Below are positions 1 to 5,990 of a stretch of DNA of 5,990 nt, piece by piece; position 1 is the first letter of the stretch, and every line of letters begins with the position of its first letter. The position numbers were made by a program, and so were the translations under genes. Under the pieces are notes generated by a model. The model was given only the letters and a program-made list of their open reading frames with translations, was not told the DNA's origin and made no database searches. This DNA is from Paracoccaceae bacterium (GTDB lineage: Bacteria; Pseudomonadota; Alphaproteobacteria; Rhodobacterales; Rhodobacteraceae). The DNA lies in assembly GCA_029881635.1 (NCBI GenBank), contig JAOUMG010000140.1:1-5990 (forward strand). Reading direction: 5' to 3'.

Positions 1-2
1 CC

Positions 3-1265
3 CCGACGATGGAGGAAGGTACATTGGCCAAATGGCTGGTCAAGGAAGGCGATACCGTATCGTCCGGCGATATCCTGGCCGAGATCGAGACAGACAAGGC
101 CACGATGGAATTCGAGGCCGTGGACGAAGGTATCGTTGGCAAAATCCTTGTGGCCGAAGGAACGGCCGGGGTGAAAGTCAACACCCCCATTGCCATAATG
201 ATTGAAGATGGCGAAAGCGTGGATGCGGCGCCGGCGCCGAAAACGGCACCCGCGGCGGCCACCCCTGCACCGGCGCCAACCACGGCGGCACCTGCAGCTC
301 AAACGGCTGCGGCACCAGCGGCTCCGCTCAAAGCAGGGGGCCGCGTTCTGGCGTCACCCCTGGCCCGCCGTCTAGCCAAGGAAAAAGGCGTTGATATCAC
401 GTCACTTACAGGTTCCGGCCCGCATGGCCGCATCATCAAGGCGGATGTAGAAGCGGCCTCTGCCTCGCCAAAACCCGCATCAGCACCCACTGCCGCCGCA
501 GCAACGGCCGCAGTTCCCGCGTCAATGCCGACCAGCATGGCAGCCAGCACAGTTGCCAAGATGTATGAAGGTCGCGACTACGAAGAGATGCCGCTTGACG
601 GAATGCGCAAAACCATTGCCGCGCGCCTGACCGAAGCCAAGCAAACCATCCCGCACTTTTATCTTCGCCGCGACATCAAGCTAGATGCGCTGATGGCATT
701 CCGCGCAGATCTGAACAAACAACTTGAAGCGCGCGGCGTTAAACTATCGGTCAATGATTTCATCATCAAGGCCTGCGCTTTGGCGCTTCAATCCGTTCCG
801 GATGCGAATGCCGTATGGGCAGGCGACCGGGTATTCAAACTCAAGCCATCGGATGTGGCCGTTGCGGTAGCGATTGAAGGTGGCCTTTTCACCCCGGTCC
901 TGAAAGACGCAGAGCAAAAATCGCTCTCAGCTTTGTCAGCCGAGATGAAAGACCTTGCAGCCCGCGCACGCAACCGCAAGCTCGCACCTCATGAATATCA
1001 GGGGGGCAGTTTCGCGATTTCCAACCTGGGGATGTTTGGCATCGACAACTTCGATGCTGTGATTAACCCACCTCATGGCGGCATACTCGCCGTCGGTGCG
1101 GGCGTTAAAAAACCGGTCGTGAATGAGGCAGGTGAAATCAGCATAGCAACGGTGATGTCGGTCACGCTCTCGGTCGATCACCGGGTCATTGACGGGGCTC
1201 TGGGCGCCGAACTCCTCAAAGCCATCGTTGATAATCTGGAAAATCCGATGGCCATGCTGGCCTGA
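3..1265 (+). CDS. pdhC: Pyruvate dehydrogenase complex E2 (dihydrolipoamide acetyltransferase), 5' partial
   Basis: This is the core subunit of the pyruvate dehydrogenase complex; it moves the acetyl group from the E1-charged lipoyl arm to CoA in the cytoplasm. The frame is open to the window edge (Pro-Thr before the Met at 9). The family begins with a short strand ending in LSPTMEEG, so Met at 9 is internal and roughly a dozen residues lie outside. Counting from that Met: one lipoyl domain at residues 1-66 with the lipoylated Lys in ETDKA (residue 30, codon 96-98); an Ala/Pro linker at 72-108; a peripheral-subunit (E1/E3) binding domain at 112-149 ([22 protein letters not shown]); a second Ala/Pro linker at 150-185; and the catalytic domain from about 193 with DHRVIDG at 390-396 (His391, Asp395). 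The catalytic domain is complete to a normal C-terminus. The frame has no breaks. No lipoamide dehydrogenase gene follows; a convergent cysE does. A 2-oxoglutarate dehydrogenase E2 is less likely, since the linkers and motifs are of the pyruvate type. Confidence 0.96.
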   Translation, partial: PTMEEGTLAKWLVKEGDTVSSGDILAEIETDKATMEFEAVDEGIVGKILVAEGTAGVKVNTPIAIMIEDGESVDAAPAPKTAPAAATPAPAPTTAAPAAQTAAAPAAPLKAGGRVLASPLARRLAKEKGVDITSLTGSGPHGRIIKADVEAASASPKPASAPTAAAATAAVPASMPTSMAASTVAKMYEGRDYEEMPLDGMRKTIAARLTEAKQTIPHFYLRRDIKLDALMAFRADLNKQLEARGVKLSVNDFIIKACALALQSVPDANAVWAGDRVFKLKPSDVAVAVAIEGGLFTPVLKDAEQKSLSALSAEMKDLAARARNRKLAPHEYQGGSFAISNLGMFGIDNFDAVINPPHGGILAVGAGVKKPVVNEAGEISIATVMSVTLSVDHRVIDGALGAELLKAIVDNLENPMAMLA

Positions 1266-1271
1266 CGATAA

Positions 1272-1380
1272 AGCGTTTCGGGTTTACCTTGAAACACATA
1301 TCATCAGAAAACGCATTTGAAATCAGCATCTTGCTGAATGAGAGGCGACGAATTCTGATTCAAGTTAAACACGAAACGCT
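1272..1380. repeat. Imperfect intergenic inverted repeat with central hairpin
   Basis: The arms 1272-1290 and 1362-1380 are inverted copies matching at 17 of 19 positions (AGCGTTTCG then GTTTA on the left strand). Similarity continues weakly inward. Near the centre, CAGCA (1324-1328) and TGCTG (1332-1336) form a small perfect stem with a 3-base loop. The element fills most of the gap between two convergent genes, directly after the E2 stop codon. The shape resembles the dispersed palindromic intergenic elements of alphaproteobacteria. Whether it is repeated elsewhere in the genome cannot be seen here. It could form a long hairpin at the 3' end of the E2 transcript. Confidence 0.65.
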
Positions 1381-1386
1381 CTATTG

Positions 1387-1426
1387 AAAAAAGCCCGGGG
1401 CATTAATGCTCCGAGCCTTTTTCTTT
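1387..1426. terminator. Bidirectional rho-independent terminator
   Basis: A run of six A (1387-1392) is followed by a GC-rich imperfect stem (GCCCGGGGCATT pairing with AATGCTCCGAGC around the palindrome GCATTAATGC) and then by TTTTTCTTT (1418-1426). The A run on one side and T run on the other give a terminator in both directions. The stem has two mismatches and a G-T pair on the plus strand. Its position between the E2 stop (1265) and the cysE stop (1435) suits convergent transcription units. Confidence 0.8.
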
Positions 1427-1434
1427 GCATAGCT

Positions 1435-2244
1435 TCAGATACCACCGTCAATAAGCTGATCCATGTTAAGCGATGGCTGTGAACAGCCCGCCTCGCCAAC
1501 AACCTTGGCCGGCACACCTGCTACAGTGGTAAGGCGTGGCACATCATGCAGCACGACTGAACCCGCCGCGATGCGTGAACACTCACCGACCTTGATATTG
1601 CCAAGTATTTTTGCGCCTGCACCAATCAAAACACCATTGCCGATCTTCGGGTGCCGGTCGCCATCAGCCTTCCCGGTGCCGCCCAGCGTCACTGAATGCA
1701 GCATTGATACATTGTCGCCAACAACAGCGGTTTCGCCAATCACGATGGAATGGGCATGGTCGATCATGATCCCCTTGCCCACGACCGCCCCGGGGTGGAT
1801 ATCGACGCCAAAAGCCTCGCTAACCCGCATCTGCACAAAGTAAGCCAGATCACGGCGTCCCGTCCGCCAGAGCCAATGCCCTATTCGGTACGCCTGAACC
1901 GCCTGGAAACCCTTGAAAAACAGAACAGGCTGCAAGAAACGGTGGCAGGCCGGATCACGGTCATAGACCGCCACAATATCTGCACGCGCCGCCTGACCTA
2001 GCTGAGGGTCTTCGGCATAAGCCTCATCGGCGATTTCGCGTAAAATCTGCTCGCTCATCTCACCAGATGCAAGCTTTAGCGAAAAGCGGTAAGACAGCGC
2101 ACGTTCCAGCGATGCGTGATGCAGCAGACCAGAGTGGATAAACCCGCCAAGCAGCGGTTCGTCACGCACCGCTGCACGGGCTTCCTCGCAAATATGCGAC
2201 CATACGGGATCGACTTCGGCGACTCTCGGTTTAGTTTCGGCCAT
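1435..2244 (-). CDS. cysE: Serine O-acetyltransferase
   Basis: This enzyme acetylates L-serine with acetyl-CoA to give O-acetylserine, the committed step of cysteine synthesis in the cytoplasm. From the chosen start (269 residues) it has the alpha-helical SATase N-terminal domain (about 1-135) and a left-handed beta-helix of hexapeptide repeats (about 145-245). Key residues align with E. coli CysE (273 aa): Asp148 in FGVDIHP (E. coli D143), His163 in IDHAHSIV (H158), and His198 in GDRHPKI (H193). The C-terminus ends in Asp-Gly-Gly-Ile; in E. coli the final Ile inserts into the CysK active site, so binding to O-acetylserine sulfhydrylase is likely. An upstream in-frame ATG at 2262 would add six residues, but a strong GGAGG lies inside that extension, 8 bases before the ATG at 2244. 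The gene lies 78 bp downstream of the last small gene of the GTA-like group, so it may be co-transcribed or have its own promoter in that gap. Confidence 0.96.
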   Translation of the reverse strand: MAETKPRVAEVDPVWSHICEEARAAVRDEPLLGGFIHSGLLHHASLERALSYRFSLKLASGEMSEQILREIADEAYAEDPQLGQAARADIVAVYDRDPACHRFLQPVLFFKGFQAVQAYRIGHWLWRTGRRDLAYFVQMRVSEAFGVDIHPGAVVGKGIMIDHAHSIVIGETAVVGDNVSMLHSVTLGGTGKADGDRHPKIGNGVLIGAGAKILGNIKVGECSRIAAGSVVLHDVPRLTTVAGVPAKVVGEAGCSQPSLNMDQLIDGGI

Positions 2245-2250
2245 AACGTA

Positions 2251-2257
2251 TTCCTCC
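2251..2257 (-). promoter_or_regulatory. Ribosome binding site deciding the cysE start
   Basis: On the minus strand this reads GGAGGAA, six bases before the ATG at 2244 (eight from the GGAGG core). The upstream ATG at 2262 has only GAAGG three bases away, which is too close. The site lies inside the six-codon extension of the longer frame, so the shorter protein is the better call. Confidence 0.75.
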
Positions 2258-2322
2258 GACATCTGCCTTCACTTTAACAGATAGGAATTCCATGCGAAAC
2301 TGAAAGAGGAAAATGCGTGAGA

Positions 2323-2622
2323 TTATGAAGTATTGGCCCTTTGTCGCCACGAAAGCAGGGCTTCGATGACAATCGAGACAGCGTTCAGGTAAGCTGAATC
2401 GGACATTGATGGTTCAGTAGGCAAAGCACGGTTTTGCAGGACGGCAGCCATAAGTGTGCCATTACCCCAGACTGGGTGAACGCGTCCGGTGCGTTTTCTG
2501 TAAATGTCCGCAATATGTGCCTGTTCCAGAAACCTGACGATCAAGGAGCGTCTGCTTCTTTCGGGCCAAGACATAAGCGCGCTGGCTGCAGCGATAACAT
2601 CACCATGCGTAATGGACCGCAT
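2323..2622 (-). CDS. Small conserved protein, DUF7742-like
   Basis: A 99-residue soluble protein of unknown function. It starts with MRSITHGDVIAAASALMSWP and has a central YRKRTGRVHPVWGNGTLMAA segment (residues 41-60), then a Ser-Asp-rich turn and a C-terminal amphipathic helix. From memory this matches the small Rhodobacterales family DUF7742 (ITxxDVxxAAxxL, then a Thr-Gly-Arg-x-His-Pro and Asn/Asp-Gly-Thr-Leu-Met-Ala core); no search was run. It has no signal peptide or membrane segment. The ATG lies two bases after the TAG of the upstream DUF2793 gene, with no clear ribosome binding site, so translation is probably coupled. The same frame is open upstream as far as 3015, but that part is only the antisense-of-frame shadow of the DUF2793 gene. 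The gene appears intact although the GTA genes upstream are broken. Confidence 0.8.
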   Translation of the reverse strand: MRSITHGDVIAAASALMSWPERSRRSLIVRFLEQAHIADIYRKRTGRVHPVWGNGTLMAAVLQNRALPTEPSMSDSAYLNAVSIVIEALLSWRQRANTS

Positions 2623-2624
2623 GG

Positions 2625-3335
2625 CTACGCATCCGGCAATTCGACTTCCATGAAGTGAACAGCAATCCGGACCGTGCCGCCCGAAAAACTGCCGCCCGAC
2701 GCATCCATCTGCAGAACTTCCGGTGTGTAAAAGGTAGTTGGCTGTCCCAGCACTCCTCGCGCCCAGGCACCGGCGCTCAGCCCCAATCCCGACCCAAAGC
2801 GTCCAACAGCACCGGGGTTGCCCAACGCCCAACTGGTCAGCGTGCCGGTAATGGCTTCCGTTACTCGGGCCGTGACACCCACAACCACCGCATTCCCCGG
2901 AATTATCGCCGATGTCGTCGACACCGCGCCTGCTGTCAGATCGTGGTCTATTTCGGCCACCCGAAAGGATAGGCCAGCATTGAAGGGCGACAATGTCACC
3001 ATGCCGTCGCGCCATAAAGTGCCATCGAAAATCGCACCGACGCCCCGATCAAGGATCACTGCCCGCCACCCTCTTTGCGGTACCACAAAGTCCCACCCGC
3101 CATTGCTGCCAATGGCAATCTCGCCATCATGCCCCGCCCATTCGTTGACACTTCCAAAGGGTACCGCGTAGCAACTACCATCAATCAAGGTGGCCGGTGG
3201 CGTCGACAGCGTTTTGGAAACCAACGTCAATTGGACAAGGCCGTCCAAGCGCACCAGAGCTTCATTCATAGTAACATGTTTTTGCGCTTGGGCGGGTTGC
3301 AGCAGCGGTAAGTTAAGGCGGCTGGTGTTAGACAT
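2625..3335 (-). CDS. DUF2793 domain protein, GTA/phage tail-associated
   Basis: A 236-residue protein. The N-terminus has the DUF2793 hallmark (LNLPLLQPAQAQKHVTMNEA, residues 8-27, followed by LVRLDGLVQL). A Gly/Trp-rich middle follows (NEWAGHDGEIAIGSNGGWDF, near 64-83; GWRAVILDRG), and then a beta-rich C-terminal region (about 120-236) rich in Gly, Thr and Val. DUF2793 proteins are found in alphaproteobacterial prophages and next to GTA tail genes, where a tail-fibre or surface-binding role is likely but not proven. The ATG overlaps the stop of the upstream g15 frame by 8 bases (ATGTCTAA). GAGG at 3346-3349 lies about 10 bases before it. The frame is complete with no breaks, and a small DUF7742-like gene follows two bases after its TAG. 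An N-terminal Met-Ser without hydrophobic segment argues for a cytoplasmic or particle protein. Confidence 0.88.
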   Translation of the reverse strand: MSNTSRLNLPLLQPAQAQKHVTMNEALVRLDGLVQLTLVSKTLSTPPATLIDGSCYAVPFGSVNEWAGHDGEIAIGSNGGWDFVVPQRGWRAVILDRGVGAIFDGTLWRDGMVTLSPFNAGLSFRVAEIDHDLTAGAVSTTSAIIPGNAVVVGVTARVTEAITGTLTSWALGNPGAVGRFGSGLGLSAGAWARGVLGQPTTFYTPEVLQMDASGGSFSGGTVRIAVHFMEVELPDA

Positions 3336-4003
3336 TGATCATGATCCTCGTAAAGGGCCCGGGGCCGAAAGCATCCGACATCTGGGCCACATGGATTTCG
3401 AAGGGTAAACTCACGGCGTCAGCCGTTTGCATGGCGCTTGTATAGGTCCAGACAGGCTGTGCGACGGACGTCTCCCGCAAGATGGCCCCGGCCTGCACCA
3501 CTCTCAGAACATAGATTTCCCGGGCTTCGCCCAAGGGAACCTCAACGGCCGACCAATTATCGCCATCAATTCGCGTTCGCCTGATCCAACTAACCCCGAG
3601 ATCGCCGGCGGCCAGCCTTCTCGACCGTAGATGGGCAGGCGCAAGCGGCCTGAGACCGATACCTGAAAATGCCTCTATCTGATGCAGATATGACGGGTCG
3701 TCATATGTTCGCTGGGACGGGCCAATGCGGTAGTGACGCGCAAGGTCACGTTCGGACTGGGAAAGCACGACCTGCTTTGGGCCTCCATCCATCAAAACGA
3801 CATAACTGTTCGCGGGCCATTGCGCCGGCGCCAGTGCATCCGTTCCTGCCTGTCCACGTATCCTCAGTGAAAGATCGTAGATCCCCGGCGCAACCAGATC
3901 CGCTTTGACAAACTGAAAAAGCTCCCAATGGCTCGCCGACCCGTCACCAATTGCCATAAGGTTCGCACCGTTCAAAAGTTGATTGGTACTAACCGAAACC
4001 AAT

Positions 4004-4010
4004 CCCCCCC
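4004..4010 (-). other. Frameshift site in a 7-G run within the g15 remnant
   Basis: The upstream frame reads DRGAPLRVKMAGG; family homology resumes in another frame with LVSVSTNQLLNGANLMAIG. Eight G, or five, would join the frames. The direction of the shift is the same as at the terL site. Confidence 0.8.
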
Positions 4011-5282
4011 GGCCATCTTGACCCGAAGCGGCGCGCCGCGATCCCAAACGCCTGGCTCCGCTCCATCAAGCGCAGTCTGAGTCTGACCAATGACCGACCG
4101 TGCGGTGATAAGCCTGTTGAGTTGATAGCCAGCATCTTGATCTGAGGAATATAGCGCCACGGACCTAGGCCAGGGTGTTGCTGACACGGCAATATGTGGC
4201 TGGTGCGGAACTTCCTGCCCAGCCATTATCGGCAGATCCAAGAACAAAGGGAAAACCGGCACAGGGGGTGCAAAGCTGCGCGGTGTTACACGTTCTTCAG
4301 CCTCATCCGACGGTTCATAGATGGCGGGCTCCACACGGACTGCCTCAACCGAAACAGCACCCGCATGCTCAAGCCGATCAATTCTGTAGGTTTTGGCAGA
4401 TCCTTCCACTCCCAGCGACACAACATCACCGGCCCCCAGATACGATAGCGACGGAGGCAACGCGAATCTCGCCCCGTCGCGGGCGATGCGCGATTCACTC
4501 AACCACCGCTCGACAATGCGCTGACCTTCCGACCGTGTGAGCGCCAGGGTTAATTCGGACTGCGCCACACCACGGGTTTCTTCATCCGGGAAAATTGCTT
4601 CTACCGCACGCGCTTCATATCCACCTTCCGCTTCGACGTAAGACAGTCTGATGCGCCCCGCCATTTCCGCATCGGTTGCGCGTGTGGTCTCTATCCATCC
4701 ATCAGTCTGATCCCCGACGGCGAGATCGTTCTTTCCAATCGCCGCATCGACGATTCCATCGCGCATTTGGAACACCAAGATGCCTTCTCGTTCCAGCGCT
4801 TCAAAACCATAAGCTATCATCAGGGACTGCAACGCCGCCCGGCTCGTAGAGGTGTCAGAAACCGAATACCCTCTGACGATGCCAAACAACCCGGACACAT
4901 CGATATTTGATATACCTGCGCTACCGCAGATCTCGGCGACAACGCTTGATAGAGGCTGCGCAGACACCCTGCCGCTGATCCAATGCCCACGGGCATAGTT
5001 CGTTCCGTCCGACCAAAGATCGTTGTTGTTTGGAAAATGCGGGAAGGGTCGCGCATCCCATGCCCAGACATGGGCACGGTCCATATCGATCATGGGGCCG
5101 TCATATTCCGGTGACACGGGGTTGTTCGTTGCATCCCGCCAATACACGATCATTGCCCGAAGGTATTGCATCTGCATAAGGTCGTCGCGGCGGCCATCAG
5201 AATAGGTCGGCAACACAGATTCTGATGACTTCGGATCAAGGAATTTATTCGGCTCGTTAGCGCCCTTGTCTATTGCCGCACA

Positions 5283-5294
5283 GCCAAATTCATC
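5283..5294 (-). other. Fusion junction of terL (g2) with g15
   Basis: The coding strand reads GATGAATTTGGC, giving Asp-Glu-Phe-Gly. Upstream is terminase (FDAAWVDE, Walker B). Downstream is g15 (FGCAAIDKGANEPN). Terminases of this family continue with something like Leu-Gly-Lys-Trp, while g15 proteins have Thr-Glu-(aromatic)-Gly-Cys before AAIDKG. The shared Glu-x-Gly codons would give a few bases of microhomology for a deletion. The join keeps the reading frame. No insertion sequence or long repeat is visible at it. Confidence 0.8.
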
Positions 5295-5594
5295 AACCCA
5301 GGCCGCATCGAATTGCGGCCCCCGCAAGCTTTCCGGGTCATGCGCCGAAAATACCCGCGCCACCGCTCCATTGGGCCAGACAAGCCGCTTGCGGCCCGCC
5401 TCCCAAACCGGCTTCCGATCCGGCGGTGAACAGGCAAGAATACCGCTGTCACCAAAGACCATCACCTCACGGACCTGCTCGACCGTCTCGCCAACCAATG
5501 CCACGTTTCTGGCCACTCCTGGATCCAGGGGCCGGGCTCCTTCAACTTGCGTCCTCACCCATTCAGCCCCGGCGCGGGTCTTGCCCGCCCCGCG

Positions 5595-5600
5595 CCCCCC
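5595..5600 (-). other. Frameshift site in a 6-G run within terL Walker A
   Basis: Upstream homology (SWKTWVIMGG) is in one frame and downstream homology (RGAGKTRAGAEWVR) in the next. Seven G would give Met-Gly-Gly-Arg-Gly-Ala-Gly-Lys-Thr without interruption. It is either a one-base deletion or a homopolymer miscount. Confidence 0.85.
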
Positions 5601-5717
5601 ATAATTACCCAAGTTTTCCACGAACCCTCGGGCGCCAGTTGATGTGGCAGCGCCCAGAACTCGAACAACCAAGGCAGCGCCATCAGCGTTTCATCACTCA
5701 ACCCTTCCAGAAACGCA

Positions 5718-5990
5718 TCAACCGTCGCCTGCCTCGCGCAAGAGAGCCAGGCGGCGGCCGATTTCAATTCGGGTAGCGTCGAAGTCGAGGGCGTAGTCAT
5801 AGACGACACCAGCTTTTTCTTTGTCGAACTTGGCAAGTTTCGCCCTTTCTTCCATGGCAAGCTGAAGCGCCATACGCAGATCCTTCAACGATCTGGTCGC
5901 ATCCTTCAGATTATCGAACTCGCCTAGTTTGATTTTTTCTGTCGCCTCGGAAATTTCCTTGGCGATCGTGAAAAACAGATCATCTGTTTG
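5718..5990 (-). CDS. GTA small terminase-like protein (g1/TerS), C-terminal part
   Basis: The frame is open from the right edge to TGA at 5718-5720, giving 90 visible residues; the start lies outside. It is a charged, Leu/Ala/Lys-rich alpha-helical protein (ATEKIKLGEFDNLKDATRSL, DLRMALQLAMEERAKLAKFD) ending in LDFDATRIEIGRRLALLREA. The ending IGRRLxxLR and the position directly before, and overlapping, the large terminase match g1 of the R. capsulatus GTA, identified as its TerS. Small terminases bind DNA and hand it to the large subunit for packaging. No signal peptide or membrane segment is visible. The visible part is unbroken although its partner g2 is truncated. Assignment rests on context and the C-terminal motif; the sequence itself is poorly conserved. 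Confidence 0.72.
   Translation of the reverse strand, partial: QTDDLFFTIAKEISEATEKIKLGEFDNLKDATRSLKDLRMALQLAMEERAKLAKFDKEKAGVVYDYALDFDATRIEIGRRLALLREAGDG

Larger units (their letters stand above)
3328..5294 (-). pseudogene. C-terminal half of GTA g15 tail/baseplate 'megatron' protein, 5' truncated and frameshifted
   Basis: This corresponds to the second half of the roughly 1300-residue g15 protein of RcGTA (Rcc01698, the tail-tip 'megatron'). It begins abruptly at FGCAAIDKGANEPNKFLDPK, which in the family is the end of the TIM-barrel glycoside-hydrolase-like (GTA_TIM) domain. YSDGRRDDLMQMQYLRAM and DRAHVWAWDARPFPHFPN follow, then the phage-tail-protein-like domain (from about 4990 down to 4400) and the C-terminal domain. 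About 425 codons are open from the junction to about 4010. Here the frame must change at a 7-G run (plus-strand C at 4004-4010) to continue with LLNGANLMAIGDGS and run about 225 more codons to TAA at 3328-3330. Without the shift, translation ends at a TGA at 3972-3974. The N-terminal half of g15 and its start are absent, replaced in frame by terminase sequence. The 3' end overlaps the DUF2793 start by 8 bases, as in an intact tail operon. Confidence 0.88.
5283..5800 (-). pseudogene. GTA terminase large subunit (g2/TerL) N-terminal fragment, frameshifted and truncated after Walker B
   Basis: The large terminase is the ATPase/nuclease that packages DNA into the capsid. Visible from the candidate ATG at 5800 is an N-terminal region ending LPWLFEFWALPHQLAPEGSW. 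Next come Walker A (GGRGAGKTRAGAEWVR), FGDSGILACSPPDRKP, HDPESLRGPQF and the Walker B strand AAWVDE (5289-5306). GTA TerL proteins are several hundred residues long; only about 169 codons remain, and the whole RNase-H-fold nuclease domain is missing. The frame breaks inside Walker A at a 6-G run (plus-strand C 5595-5600); one more G restores MGGRGAGKT. Because of this the long open frame through the fusion has its first Met at 5672, and its first 23 or so residues are out-of-frame nonsense. The unshifted frame ends at 5555. The gene overlaps g1 by about 83 bases. The start is uncertain: GTG at 5809 and ATG at 5860 are in frame, and none has a strong ribosome binding site. Confidence 0.87.

Noticed and set aside
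9..11. ATG at 9 as the E2 start
   Set aside because: Family members have about a dozen residues before this Met, completing the first lipoyl-domain strand, and the frame is open to the window edge with Pro-Thr preceding it.
299..559. Minus-strand open frame opposite the E2 linkers
   Set aside because: It is an Ala-rich shadow of the Ala/Pro linker region with no ribosome binding site or family features.
2263..2322. Possible promoter for cysE in the gap after the small gene
   Set aside because: AT-rich stretches occur, but I could not see a convincing -35/-10 pair with proper spacing, and no terminator hairpin is evident; the gap is short enough for read-through.
2623..3015. Upstream extension of the DUF7742-like frame to a Met at 3015
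   Set aside because: This part is an alternative frame of the DUF2793 gene, with Cys/Gly/Arg-rich composition and no family similarity; the real start is the ATG at 2622 just after the DUF2793 stop.
3337..3346. Perfect 10-base palindrome GATCATGATC before the DUF2793 start
   Set aside because: It encodes the g15 C-terminus and is short; nothing else supports an operator role.
5603..5672. Met at 5672 as the start of a 566-residue protein
   Set aside because: The first 23 or so residues are the wrong-frame reading of the TerL N-terminus (LFEFWALPHQLAPEGSW); the true upstream sequence is in the frame starting near 5800, separated by the G-run frameshift.
1..5990. CRISPR arrays, tRNA or rRNA genes, insertion sequences
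   Set aside because: No regularly spaced direct repeats, no cloverleaf-like or rRNA-like stretches and no transposase-like frames were found on either strand.

Overview
The window looks like a chromosomal segment of an alphaproteobacterium, most likely a member of the Rhodobacterales/roseobacter group. The evidence is moderate to high GC, a single-lipoyl-domain pyruvate dehydrogenase E2 with Ala/Pro linkers, and on the other strand a set of genes typical of Rhodobacter capsulatus-type gene transfer agents (GTA) sitting beside cysE. The taxonomic call rests on remembered protein families; no search was run.

Layout. Positions 3-1265 (+) hold the pyruvate dehydrogenase E2 gene, with its 5' end outside the window. 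Positions 1266-1434 are the gap between convergent genes and hold an imperfect inverted repeat of about 110 bp and a two-way terminator hairpin. Everything from 1435 to the right edge is on the minus strand. Read in transcription order (right to left) it contains: the 3' part of the GTA small-terminase gene g1 (5718-5990); a collapsed terminase large subunit/tail 'megatron' (g2/g15) reading unit (3328-5800); an intact DUF2793 protein (2625-3335); an intact small protein resembling DUF7742 (2323-2622); and cysE, serine O-acetyltransferase (1435-2244).

Main finding. The GTA cluster appears to have lost its middle. The large terminase (g2) reads normally through Walker A and Walker B and then passes in frame, within a few bases near 5283-5294, into the second half of g15. 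Everything that normally lies between (portal, protease, capsid, tail and tape-measure genes, and the N-terminal half of g15) is missing. The chimera also carries two frameshifts, each in a run of G on the coding strand (5595-5600 and 4004-4010), and each is corrected by one extra G. As written, no particle could be made. Otherwise the reading frames are long and clean, so the decay is recent, the two frameshifts are sequencing errors, or part of the product is retained. A chimeric assembly is the main alternative to a real deletion.

The E2 and cysE genes at the left are ordinary housekeeping genes (pyruvate to acetyl-CoA; serine to O-acetylserine for cysteine synthesis) and appear intact. 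The cysE start is best placed at the second ATG, because a strong ribosome binding site lies inside the longer reading frame.
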